Source: Promethearchaeota archaeon
Lineage (GTDB): Archaea; Asgardarchaeota; Lokiarchaeia; Sigynarchaeales; SOKP01
Direction: 5' to 3'
DNA: 64,000 nucleotides
NCBI GenBank assembly: GCA_016839635.1
Contig: JAEOTV010000068.1
Coordinates: 7,612-71,611 of the forward strand
The first letter of the stretch is position 1. Every line of letters begins with the position of its first letter. Below the pieces are notes generated by a model. The model did not search any database, was not told the DNA's origin, and saw only the letters and a list, made by a program, of their open reading frames with translations. A program made the position numbers and the translations under genes. Positions 55,053 to 63,993 of the stretch are shown one piece after another.

Positions 55053-58000
55053 ATGGAAATTAAAATTCGTGGAGCACAGGAGAATAATTTAAAAAATATC
55101 GATGTGGATATAAAGGATGGACTTACAGTAGTAACAGGGGTTTCTGGATCAGGAAAAACTTCTCTTATTTTTGACACATTATATAAAGAAGCTCGGCGTA
55201 GATTTTTAGAGACATTTTCAGTCAGTAAGGATGATATGAAATTGAATCCTGCAAAGGTTAATTCCATCTCAGGTTTAGGACCTACAGTAGCGCTTAGTCA
55301 GAATGTATTAAATCGGAATCCTAATTCTATTTTAGCATCTGCGATTGGTCTTATTCCTCTATTGAAAATCTTGTATGCTAGATTTGGTGAGAGTAAATGT
55401 CATATATGTGGTAATAAGCTTACTTTCTTGAAAGAAGATGAAATTATTGCGAAATTAGATGCTTTAAGGAAAAAAGAGTCATTACAAATATCTGCTCTAC
55501 TAGTGAGAAAAGTACAAGGGAGTCATCGAACCTTGATTGATCTATTAAAAAAAGAGTTTGGACCTGAAGCTATAATTGTCGATGGAAAATCATCACCAAA
55601 GCAATTGAATTCTAAAGAATCACATGATATTCAAGTTCAAATTGGACAAGTGAATAAAGATAGTAATATTGATGAGATTAGAGCAATTGTTCAATTTTCA
55701 TCCTCGTTAGGTGCGAATTCATTAATAATTGGTGGTAAGTCAATAAATTCTCTCATTTCTCGGATTCCTGCCTGTGTTCAATGCGGTACTTGGTTTGGGG
55801 AGCTTGAACCTAAATATTTTAATAAAAATTGTCCACATTGCAAAGGAAAGGGATGTAAACTGTGTAATGAAACAGGTTATTATCCAATTGCATCTAATGT
55901 TACCTGGGAGGGATTGTTATTTCCTGAAATACTTAAGAAATCTGTAGGTGAATTAGTCGCTTATTTTTCCAATGAAGAATTACCTATTACAATTAGATTA
56001 TTGCAGGAAATCAAAAGACGTTTATTAGCTCTAGATGCTGTAGGTTTGGATTACTTAACATTGGATCGAGTTTCTCCAACTTTATCAAGAGGAGAATCTC
56101 AAAGAGTTCGACTGGCTATAGCAGTGTTGAGTGAATTAGAAGATATTACTCACATACTTGATGAACCCACAATAGGTCAGCATCCAGCTGATGTTGCAAG
56201 GTTATTACCTGTACTTCAGAACCTTGCTGGTCCAGTAATTTATATTGAACATGACCGTCAAGCCGCTATATATGCAGATATAGCTATTGATATTGGTCCT
56301 GGCGCAGGAAAAGATGGAGGTGAAATTATTTTTGTAGGGACGCCCGCAGAATTATGGAAAGCAGATACTCCCTCTGGTAAGTTCTTTAGTCTAAGAGAGA
56401 AAGTGAAAATTCCTAAACATAAAACTGAACCTCAATTGTTTTTAACGATTGAGAATGCTTATATGCATAATTTGAAAAATATTAACGTTAAAATTCCTTT
56501 AAACCATTTAACTGTTATCACAGGCGTATCTGGTTCAGGAAAGAGCACATTACTAGAAGATGTATTATTTGCTACACTAAAGGGAAAAAAATCTATGGGT
56601 TGTGTTAAAATTGATAGCCCAAATGTAAAAGCTATCATGGTGGATCAAGGACCTATTGGGAAAAATCCTCGATCAAATCCTGCCACTTACACAAAGCTAG
56701 CTGACAATATCAGAAAACTGTATGCTAAAGCTACTAAATTCAAACCCACCTATTATTCATTCAATACTCCACAAGGGCAATGCCTAACATGTAATGGGAT
56801 GGGTGCCCTTGAGATAAAAATGAGATATTTACCATCTAATTGGATTACCTGCCCAGATTGTGATGGTCAGAGATTTTCTGAAGAAGTACTTGCTGAAAAG
56901 GTCAAATTTGGAGATAAAGAATTTTCTATTGCTGAATTTTATGATATTCCAATTTCAGATATTGGAAAGTTATTTGAATCAGAAAAAAGACTAGCTATTG
57001 GAGAACTCAATTCTGCTAAACAAATGTTAAAGGCACTTAATGATATAGGTTTAGGTTATCTTTCTTTAGGGCAACCCTCTCCGACATTATCTGGGGGTGA
57101 AGCTCAACGAATTAAACTATCAAAATACTTAGGAAAAAAGTCCCTAAAAGACCAATTAATTATGCTTGACGAACCTTCAACGGGATTACACCCTCAGGAT
57201 TTAGCAGGTCTATTAGTGATTTTAAATAGACTGCTTCAAGCTGGGGCAACCATTGTAATAGTAGAACACAATATTGATATAATTAAGGCTGCTGATTGGA
57301 TTATAGACCTTGGTCCTGGTTCGGGACCCAATGGTGGAGATATAATGTATCAAGGCCTTTTAAATGATTTTATAAGCGTAAATGAATCTCTTACGGCTCA
57401 AGCTTTAAAGGCGGAAGAAGATATTATCCCAATAACTGAAAAGACAAAAAAAGAAAAAGAAAGTATGACAAATATTGTTATTCAAAACGCTCATATTCAT
57501 AATTTAAAGAATGTAAGTGTAAAGATCCCAAAAAACGAAATAATTCTAATCACAGGTGTCTCTGGATCAGGTAAATCAAGTTTGATTATGGATACTATCG
57601 AGACAGAAGCTAGACGTAGATATTTAGAAACACTATCAATGTATGAACGGCAGAGTACTAAAGAAAGTACTGAGGCTCTAGTAGAAAAAATTCAAGGATT
57701 ACGTATCACAGCATCAATTATACCAGAAAAAATTATACAAGGTTGGTTTTTTAATGTTCGAAATACTATAGGCCGAGTTACTGATATAATACTCCATTTA
57801 GCTAATATCTTTGCATATATGGGAGAAAAGTTTTGTCCTAAATGTAATGAGATTATGCTTCGAAAAGAAAAATGGTATTGCCAAAAATGCAATCTTTCAA
57901 TACCTCTGGCTAAACCAAGACATTTTATTTCTACAAACTACTCTGCAGCTTGCCTTAAATGCCATGGAGTAGGTTCATTTCAAGTTCCTAATCAAAATAA

Positions 58001-59924
58001 ATTAATAATTCACCCTGAAAAACCCCTATGCAATGGTGCTATGTATTCTCCTGGATTTTTTCCCAAAGGGTATCTATGTAAACCGTACAATGGGGGATAC
58101 TATATAGTTCAAGCTCTTGCTGCTCGTTATTTTTTTGATCCTTTTTCTACAGCTTGGAATGAAATGTCAGAGGAAGCAAAAAGAGCATTTCTTTTTGGAG
58201 ATAAAGAACCGTTAGATGTTGAATTTGAAAATAAAAAAGGACAAGTTACTAAGAGGTTAGTTGAATATCAAGGTTTCTATGAACATTGGTTAAGAGATTG
58301 GGATGTAGGAGGCACCTATACTGATAAAAAGAAATGTGATGAATGCAATGGAACGAAATTACGTCCACAATATCTAGCGATATCTCTGAATGGTTATAAT
58401 ATATTTCAGATGTGTGAAATCCCTCTAAATGAGTTATATAAATTATTGAAGAAGGTTAGGATTAAAGAAAATATTCCTGAATTTGTAAATAATAGTCTTA
58501 AGATCATACTAACTCGATTGGAATTTTTAATTAAAACAGGATTAGGATATATTAATTTAAATCGTGTTGCTGAAAGTCTCTCTGCTGGTGAAGCACAGAG
58601 AGTCCGATTAGCAGGGCTATTAGGGAGTGATTTATCCTCTTTAACTATTTTACTTGATGAGCCTTCAAGAGGTTTACATCCATCAGAGCTTCAAAATTTA
58701 TTGGATATTTTAAAAGAATTACGTGATATGGGTAATACAATTATCATTATTGAACATGACCCATTATTTATGGAATGTGCTGATTATATTATTGATATGG
58801 GGCCTGGAGCTGGAGTTAATGGCGGTGAAATAGTAGCACAAGGAACCCTAGAAAACATCAAATCAGCTAATACTATTACTGGCCAATGGTTAAATGGAGA
58901 TAAGAAATTTAATTTATTAAAAAAAACTAGAAAACCAGAGAAATTTCTAAGGATATATGGGGCTAGAGAAAATAATTTAAAGGGAGATTTAATTGAGATC
59001 CCTCATGGCTTATTAGTAGGATTATGTGGCGTTTCAGGATCAGGAAAGAGTACCCTGATAATTGATACATTAGGAAGAGCTCTAGTACCTATAAAGCACA
59101 CAACTTCAGTGTCTCGAGAACCAATTGATCCTGGGGAGTATGAAAAAATAGAGAATACATTATCAAAAACTATAATCATTGACCAAACTAAGAAAAAGAT
59201 AGGGAGTCCTCTAAAATTTTTAGGATTAGATCGTCTAATTATACAACTCTTTACAGAGACTGAAGATGCAATAAATTTAGGTTTAAATTATAAAAAATTA
59301 TCTAAAAAATGCTCTATCTGTAAGGGGCGTGGTTATGTTAAAATCGATATGAAATTTCTTCCTGATATTGTTGAAACCTGTGAGACTTGTAAGGGATCTG
59401 GTTATCAAGCTGAAGCTTGGCAAGTTTATTTTAATGATGTTTCTTTAGCTGAGGTTAATGATTTAACAATAGAAGAAGCTTATGATTTATTTAAGGATTT
59501 TGAAACAATATCATCAAAATTAAATTATGCCAAAAGAGTAGGATTAGGCTATTTACAGTTAAATCAGCCTGCTCATAGTCTTTCTGGTGGTGAAGCTCAA
59601 AGACTTAAGATAGTAAAAGAAATATCAAAAAACCCTACTAAAAAAACCTTGTATATCTTAGATGAACCGACCATTGGGCAACATTTGGAAGATATTTCTA
59701 ATTTAATTGATGTTCTTCAACTTTTAGTTGATAATGGTCATACAGTATTAGTGATTGAACATCATCCTCAAGTGTTGGCATCATGTGATTGGATTATAGA
59801 ACTTGGACCCGGTGCTGGGCCTGAAGGAGGTCGAGTTATCTCGCAAGGGTCTCCAGAAGAAGTGGCGAATCAAGACACCCCAACCGCACCATATTTAAAA
59901 TATGTATTGGAGGGTCAAATATGA
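55053..59924 (+). CDS. Giant tandem UvrA-like protein, two UvrA units with four ATPase modules
   Basis: A 1623-residue polypeptide made of two fused UvrA-like halves. Walker A motifs (GVSGSGK) lie near residues 30, 490, 833 and 1323. Signatures follow near 343 (LSRGESQRV), 678 (LSGGEAQRI), 1175 (LSAGEAQRV) and 1510 (LSGGEAQRL). The second half begins at an internal Met805 (ATG 57465, IVIQNAHIHNLKNV), so it looks like a gene fusion. Zinc-type cysteines occur in both halves. Two of the signatures are non-standard (SRGE, SAGE), so some ATPase sites may be weak. UvrA normally works as a dimer, so this would be a single-chain equivalent. Confidence 0.92.
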   Translation: MEIKIRGAQENNLKNIDVDIKDGLTVVTGVSGSGKTSLIFDTLYKEARRRFLETFSVSKDDMKLNPAKVNSISGLGPTVALSQNVLNRNPNSILASAIGLIPLLKILYARFGESKCHICGNKLTFLKEDEIIAKLDALRKKESLQISALLVRKVQGSHRTLIDLLKKEFGPEAIIVDGKSSPKQLNSKESHDIQVQIGQVNKDSNIDEIRAIVQFSSSLGANSLIIGGKSINSLISRIPACVQCGTWFGELEPKYFNKNCPHCKGKGCKLCNETGYYPIASNVTWEGLLFPEILKKSVGELVAYFSNEELPITIRLLQEIKRRLLALDAVGLDYLTLDRVSPTLSRGESQRVRLAIAVLSELEDITHILDEPTIGQHPADVARLLPVLQNLAGPVIYIEHDRQAAIYADIAIDIGPGAGKDGGEIIFVGTPAELWKADTPSGKFFSLREKVKIPKHKTEPQLFLTIENAYMHNLKNINVKIPLNHLTVITGVSGSGKSTLLEDVLFATLKGKKSMGCVKIDSPNVKAIMVDQGPIGKNPRSNPATYTKLADNIRKLYAKATKFKPTYYSFNTPQGQCLTCNGMGALEIKMRYLPSNWITCPDCDGQRFSEEVLAEKVKFGDKEFSIAEFYDIPISDIGKLFESEKRLAIGELNSAKQMLKALNDIGLGYLSLGQPSPTLSGGEAQRIKLSKYLGKKSLKDQLIMLDEPSTGLHPQDLAGLLVILNRLLQAGATIVIVEHNIDIIKAADWIIDLGPGSGPNGGDIMYQGLLNDFISVNESLTAQALKAEEDIIPITEKTKKEKESMTNIVIQNAHIHNLKNVSVKIPKNEIILITGVSGSGKSSLIMDTIETEARRRYLETLSMYERQSTKESTEALVEKIQGLRITASIIPEKIIQGWFFNVRNTIGRVTDIILHLANIFAYMGEKFCPKCNEIMLRKEKWYCQKCNLSIPLAKPRHFISTNYSAACLKCHGVGSFQVPNQNKLIIHPEKPLCNGAMYSPGFFPKGYLCKPYNGGYYIVQALAARYFFDPFSTAWNEMSEEAKRAFLFGDKEPLDVEFENKKGQVTKRLVEYQGFYEHWLRDWDVGGTYTDKKKCDECNGTKLRPQYLAISLNGYNIFQMCEIPLNELYKLLKKVRIKENIPEFVNNSLKIILTRLEFLIKTGLGYINLNRVAESLSAGEAQRVRLAGLLGSDLSSLTILLDEPSRGLHPSELQNLLDILKELRDMGNTIIIIEHDPLFMECADYIIDMGPGAGVNGGEIVAQGTLENIKSANTITGQWLNGDKKFNLLKKTRKPEKFLRIYGARENNLKGDLIEIPHGLLVGLCGVSGSGKSTLIIDTLGRALVPIKHTTSVSREPIDPGEYEKIENTLSKTIIIDQTKKKIGSPLKFLGLDRLIIQLFTETEDAINLGLNYKKLSKKCSICKGRGYVKIDMKFLPDIVETCETCKGSGYQAEAWQVYFNDVSLAEVNDLTIEEAYDLFKDFETISSKLNYAKRVGLGYLQLNQPAHSLSGGEAQRLKIVKEISKNPTKKTLYILDEPTIGQHLEDISNLIDVLQLLVDNGHTVLVIEHHPQVLASCDWIIELGPGAGPEGGRVISQGSPEEVANQDTPTAPYLKYVLEGQI

Positions 59925-60955
59925 CTTGGATTCCACTATTATTAACTGATCCCTCACCTTGCTTAAGGTATTTAGTTTTAACTGATTTGTTACATCGTAC
60001 GGTGGATGATGATGAAGTTCAAGAATTAGCAGAAATGAGAGAATCAGATCAACTTGTAAAGGAATTATCTAGTCTTCAAATGTCCAATGGAGCATGGAAT
60101 TCTCTTGGAAATATCCAAAAAACTTATGGAAATAAAATACAATTAACGTCCATGGCGTTACAAAGACTAGGTTATTTTGGATTTGATTCTTCTTCTCCAA
60201 TGGTGCAAAAAGGAGCAGAATTTCTTTTTTCAAAGCAGCAAAAGGATGGTTCTTGGCCAATTCCTAGTAAGAAACAACTAACTGATGAAGAAATAGGATA
60301 TCAAATGATGCCTATTCAAACTGCTATACCACTCTTAGGATTAGTGATGTGTGGGTATTCTACAGATGTGAGAACAGAGAATGCATTTGATTGGTTAATA
60401 GCCCAACGCTTAGAAGATGGTGCATGGCCTGTTGGTATTTCGGCGGGTAATTATGGGGGGATTGCTGGATATCGTCGCCTTGCCCATTCAAGATGGGGGT
60501 GTCGATCGAGTACAACAGTAGTTCTTAGCTGTTTTATTTATCATTCGGAACGTAGTCGAAGTAATGTAGCAAAGCGAGCTTTGGATCTCGTACTTGGAAC
60601 ATCATCTAAAATAAGGAATAATCTTGGTTTTATAATTGCTCGCCTTATAGGATTAGAAAGATCTGTTGGTCAAATAACTTTTATGGCAAAATTTGATATC
60701 GCTAATATTTTAAATTTATGTTGGAGAGTAGGTTCTAATATGGATGATGAACGTATTTATGATCTCGTTGAGTTTATAAAATCTGAACAAGGAATATATG
60801 GATTATGGGAACATTTGAAACATCCACAAGTTACACGTTGGTTAACTTTTGATTTATTGAGATCACTTTCTCATATAAATAATAATGTAGAATGGATTTC
60901 TGAAGAACCAGTTACTCCATTTCAGGCTTATCCAAAAAAACTGAAACGATACTAA
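59921..60955 (+). CDS. Prenyltransferase/squalene-oxidase-repeat-like protein
   Basis: A 344-residue protein starting at an ATG that overlaps the UvrA stop codon (ATGA), so it is the operon's last gene. Repeats such as LSSLQMSNGAWNSL, FLFSKQQKDGSWPIP and WLIAQRLEDGAWPVG are QW-type motifs of squalene-hopene cyclase and terpene cyclase/prenyltransferase alpha-alpha barrels. The catalytic DxDD motif of cyclases is not seen and it is about half the length of squalene-hopene cyclase, so it may be a single-barrel binding or cyclising domain. Substrate unknown. Confidence 0.75.
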   Translation: MTWIPLLLTDPSPCLRYLVLTDLLHRTVDDDEVQELAEMRESDQLVKELSSLQMSNGAWNSLGNIQKTYGNKIQLTSMALQRLGYFGFDSSSPMVQKGAEFLFSKQQKDGSWPIPSKKQLTDEEIGYQMMPIQTAIPLLGLVMCGYSTDVRTENAFDWLIAQRLEDGAWPVGISAGNYGGIAGYRRLAHSRWGCRSSTTVVLSCFIYHSERSRSNVAKRALDLVLGTSSKIRNNLGFIIARLIGLERSVGQITFMAKFDIANILNLCWRVGSNMDDERIYDLVEFIKSEQGIYGLWEHLKHPQVTRWLTFDLLRSLSHINNNVEWISEEPVTPFQAYPKKLKRY

Positions 60956-61024
60956 AAAAAGCTTATTAGATTTCATGTATTTGGATATATATTATTACTT
61001 ATATTATTTTAAGAGGGTAAAATT

Positions 61025-61438
61025 ATGAAAACAACACTCCATCACGCACATTTATTTGCTTCCAATCTTGATAGGAGTATTAAATTTTATCAAGATATGT
61101 TTGGAGCTGAAATATTATTTGATTTAAAAATGGCAGGAGCTAGAAATGTCATGATAACTATTGGATCATCGAAGATAAATTTTTATGAGCAACCCCCTAA
61201 AGATGAAGGAAGAGGAGCTATTCATCATTTAGGAATAGAAACTGATGATTTAGAGGCTTTAGTAACACACATGAAAAATAAAGGATTTCAATTTATAAAA
61301 GAAATAAAAAGCTTTGGTCCATTGAAATACGTAATGGCGGCAGCTCCTGATAATATTCTATTAGAACTTTTTGAAGTAGTAAAAGATAAAGTCTCAGAAG
61401 ATCAATATAAACAAATATCATCCTTAAAATCTTCATAA
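61025..61438 (+). CDS. VOC-family (glyoxalase/bleomycin resistance fold) protein
   Basis: A 137-residue protein. LHHAHLFASNLDRSIKFYQDMFGAEILFD is the first beta-alpha-beta unit with a His metal ligand, and GAIHHLGIETDDLEALVTHMKNKGFQF the second, with the later LELFEV glutamate. Members isomerise, hydrolyse or sequester small molecules using divalent metal. It follows an AAGAGGG ribosome-binding site and precedes the actin promoter region by 15 bases. A link to actin is not evident. The substrate is unknown. Confidence 0.9.
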   Translation: MKTTLHHAHLFASNLDRSIKFYQDMFGAEILFDLKMAGARNVMITIGSSKINFYEQPPKDEGRGAIHHLGIETDDLEALVTHMKNKGFQFIKEIKSFGPLKYVMAAAPDNILLELFEVVKDKVSEDQYKQISSLKSS

Positions 61439-61453
61439 TTTTTTTTATTTTAA

Positions 61454-61493
61454 TGTGATAATATTATCACACATTGTCACATTATTGTGACAA
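61454..61493. promoter_or_regulatory. Two perfect palindromes upstream of the actin gene, probable operator
   Basis: TGTGATAATATTATCACA (61454-61471) is an 18-base perfect palindrome. TTGTCACATTATTGTGACAA (61474-61493) has 8-base perfect arms around TTAT. Both lie directly upstream of the TATA-like TTTAAATA (61496-61503) and its preceding purines. A bound protein would touch the BRE/TATA region. The TTGTGAC word is shared with the operator at 44437-44493 beside another TrmB-type gene. Confidence 0.7.
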
Positions 61494-61495
61494 AG

Positions 61496-61503
61496 TTTAA
61501 ATA
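61496..61503 (+). promoter_or_regulatory. TATA-like element of the actin promoter
   Basis: TTTAAATA, preceded by purines AAAG (61492-61495) resembling a BRE, lies 58 bases before the actin start codon. Transcription would be expected to begin about 25 bases downstream, near 61527, leaving a short leader that carries the ribosome-binding site at 61547-61553. Confidence 0.5.
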
Positions 61504-61546
61504 CTTAATTTTCTATATTCATTTCATAAAACTTTAAAATTAAAAA

Positions 61547-61553
61547 GAGGTGG
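61547..61553 (+). promoter_or_regulatory. Shine-Dalgarno sequence (GAGGTGG) that sets an ATT start for the actin gene
   Basis: GAGGTGG is followed after seven bases by ATT at 61561. The first in-frame ATG (61705) would delete the phosphate-binding loop 1. No in-frame ATG, GTG or TTG occurs before the DNGTG loop, so the ATT is the only plausible start. Confidence 0.75.
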
Positions 61554-61560
61554 TTTAAAA

Positions 61561-62706
61561 ATTTCAGTCAACGGGGAATTTTTAAAGAATAGAGCAATTG
61601 TAATTGACAATGGGACAGGAATCTCGAAAAACGGTTTTGGAGGAGAGGATCAACCTCGTTCAGTTTTTCCTACTGTAACCGGAAAGCCAAAGTATGGAAA
61701 TATTATGCCTGATGTGAAAGATTATAGCCGAGAATGGTATATTGGAGAAGAAGCTATGGAGTTAAAGGGAATTATGAATTTACAATTTCCAATTGAACAT
61801 GGAGTTGTTGAAGACTGGCCAGCTATGGAAAGAATATATCATTATACATTTTATACTGACTTAAGAATAGATCCTTCAGAATTTCCATTACTTTTGACAG
61901 AGGCTCCTTTAAATCCTAGATCAAATCGAGAAAAAATGGCCGAAATAATGTTTGAAACATTTAATGTTCCTGCTCTTTATATCGCTACTCAAGCTGTTTT
62001 ATCACTTTATGCTTCTGGCCGAACTACTGGATGTGTAATAGATATAGGTGATGGTGTATCACACATAGTGCCAATTTATGAGGGTTTCGCTCTTAGCCAT
62101 GCAATAGAACGTATCGATCTTGCAGGAAGAGATGTTACTACATATTTACAAAGATTATTACGTCAGAACGGGCATACTTTCTATACTTCAGCAGAGAAAG
62201 AGATTGTAAGAGATATTAAAGAAAAGCTATGTTATGTAGCAATAGATCCTGAAAAAGAAATTATGCTATCAAATAAAGTCACAGGAATGAGAAAAAATTA
62301 TATGCTTCCTGATGGTGAAACAGTGAATATTGGGCTTGAAAGATTTCTTGCTCCGGAATGTTTATTTAATCCTTCTGTTGTAGGAAAGGAGTTAGCTCCC
62401 TTAGATGATGTTGTTGTGGGAGCAATTTCTGAATGTGATGTAGATTTACGTAGAGATCTTTTCAGTAATATTGTTCTTTCAGGTGGAAGCACCATGTTTC
62501 CTGGAATTAAGGAAAGATTGACAAGAGAAATTAAGGAACAAATTCCTGAAAGCGTGGATGTTAAAATAATTGCTCCTCCAGAACGCATGTATTCTGTTTG
62601 GATTGGGGGTTCAATCTTGAGTTCACTTAAGTCTTTTTATAGGATGTGGGTTACTCGAAGAGATTATAAGGAAATGGGTCCACAAGTTATTCATCGTTGT
62701 TTTTAA
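61561..62706 (+). CDS. Actin (lokiactin)
   Basis: A 381-residue actin read from the ATT at 61561. Phosphate loop 1 is DNGTG (16-20), phosphate loop 2 is DIGDGVSHIVPIYEG (161-175), and the adenosine loop is SGGSTMFPG (~307-315). Other actin signatures are PIEHGVVEDWPAMERIYHYTFY, LLTEAPLNPRSNREKM, FETFNVPALYIATQAVLSLY with Gln144 for hydrolysis, and the C-terminal PPERMYSVWIGGSILSSL...HRCF. Identity with eukaryotic actins is very high for an archaeon. The D-loop region (NIMPDVKDYSREW) differs. It makes cytoskeletal filaments. A TrmB-type regulator follows 57 bases downstream. Confidence 0.97.
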   Translation: MSVNGEFLKNRAIVIDNGTGISKNGFGGEDQPRSVFPTVTGKPKYGNIMPDVKDYSREWYIGEEAMELKGIMNLQFPIEHGVVEDWPAMERIYHYTFYTDLRIDPSEFPLLLTEAPLNPRSNREKMAEIMFETFNVPALYIATQAVLSLYASGRTTGCVIDIGDGVSHIVPIYEGFALSHAIERIDLAGRDVTTYLQRLLRQNGHTFYTSAEKEIVRDIKEKLCYVAIDPEKEIMLSNKVTGMRKNYMLPDGETVNIGLERFLAPECLFNPSVVGKELAPLDDVVVGAISECDVDLRRDLFSNIVLSGGSTMFPGIKERLTREIKEQIPESVDVKIIAPPERMYSVWIGGSILSSLKSFYRMWVTRRDYKEMGPQVIHRCF

Positions 62707-62763
62707 TTGCTCTCTAAATTCTTTTTTTTTTTAATAGCAAAATGAGGAAAAGGGTTAAGAAAA

Positions 62764-63993
62764 ATGGAAAAAGTATTGCCTGAAGTGAAAAGACTTTTTA
62801 AATCAGAATCAAAAGCAATTTCAATAGCAATAATAGTAGGAGAAAGGGAAATTGTTTATTCAACGGAGAATTGGGATATAAGTAATGATATTACTGTGAT
62901 AAATTCTATTTGGGCTTCAAAAAAATCAGGGAATATTACGATTTCGGGTGAAACTTATGTAATTTTACAGATTACTGATGAAAAACTTATCGCTGCAAGT
63001 CCTATAAAAGAAGGAGGAATTATAGGTTTTAAAGATGATGAAAGGACAATTATTTGTAAGATAACTTCAAGTGATTCAATGAAATCAGGTTTAATAGCCG
63101 CTTCTAAAGTTTTAAGAAATTTGAGTACAAAAAAACCATATTTAGATTCAGATATACCTATAGAAAAAAAAGAGGAAATTACTGATTTAACTCCAAAAAT
63201 AATTTCTGAAACTTCGAGAGTTCTTGAAAAATTAGGATTTTATCGTGTAGGATTAAGTGAGGATGATGCTAAAGTATATTTAACACTTCTAAGAAAAGGA
63301 GAAAGGGGAGAAAAAGTTGGAAATTTGGATAAGGAATTGGATTTAAAGAGAACTCATATTTATAGAATTATTGATAGACTAATTGAAAAGGATTGGGTTG
63401 ATAAGCTATCAAAAACACCAACAGGAGCACAATTTTATATTGCTAGACCTCCAAAAGAACTATTAGATAATCTAATAAAAGAAAAGAAGGAAGAGATCAA
63501 AATTTTAGAAGGATTGAAATTACTCATTTCAGATGATCTTACAAATGGGTGGAAGATAATTTCAGACTTGGAAAATGTACAAAAAAGCCAATTTGATTTA
63601 GATATTCATGAAATTATTGGTAGTGAAAAGGACTTTGGAATTATGATTTATGAATATGATAGGATAATCAAGGGGGAGGAAAATTTAGATAAAGTAAAAC
63701 TCAGAATCTATTCTAAAAAGTTAGAGACTATAATTAATGAACGTAAGGAAATTGGCAAATTAAAAGATTTAGCAGAAGTAAAAATTAATGAAATTGATAT
63801 TCAAAATTATGTAGGATCAGAAATATGTATCAAGTTTAAGAAAGAAAGTAGGACAGCAAATTCTCTCGGAGATGATTGGATTATTGTGGCTAAATTAGTA
63901 TCGATTCCTATTGATAATAAAATATACATTATCTGGGGATCAGAGGGGAAATTTGAAATTCTTATGGATATGTTTCTTAAAATAGGATTCTAA
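62764..63993 (+). CDS. TrmB-family regulator with N-terminal roadblock/longin-like domain
   Basis: A 409-residue protein. Residues ~10-115 (SIAIIVGEREIVYSTENWDI, TVINSIWASKKSGNITISGE, YVILQITDEKLIAASPIKEG, GIIGFKDDERTIICKI) form a beta-alpha pattern like roadblock/LC7 or longin domains, which are common in Asgard archaea; this reading is inference. Residues ~150-235 are a TrmB winged helix (GLSEDDAKVYLTLLRKGERG, LDLKRTHIYRIIDRLIEKDWV). The C-terminal domain resembles that of the regulator at 44527. It lies directly after actin and is the natural candidate to bind the palindromes at 61454-61493. The gene ends just before the right edge. Confidence 0.82.
   Translation: MEKVLPEVKRLFKSESKAISIAIIVGEREIVYSTENWDISNDITVINSIWASKKSGNITISGETYVILQITDEKLIAASPIKEGGIIGFKDDERTIICKITSSDSMKSGLIAASKVLRNLSTKKPYLDSDIPIEKKEEITDLTPKIISETSRVLEKLGFYRVGLSEDDAKVYLTLLRKGERGEKVGNLDKELDLKRTHIYRIIDRLIEKDWVDKLSKTPTGAQFYIARPPKELLDNLIKEKKEEIKILEGLKLLISDDLTNGWKIISDLENVQKSQFDLDIHEIIGSEKDFGIMIYEYDRIIKGEENLDKVKLRIYSKKLETIINERKEIGKLKDLAEVKINEIDIQNYVGSEICIKFKKESRTANSLGDDWIIVAKLVSIPIDNKIYIIWGSEGKFEILMDMFLKIGF

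Noticed and set aside
62707..62763. Stem-loop terminator after actin
   Set aside because: There is a run of T bases typical of archaeal termination, but no convincing hairpin, so it is not listed as a feature.
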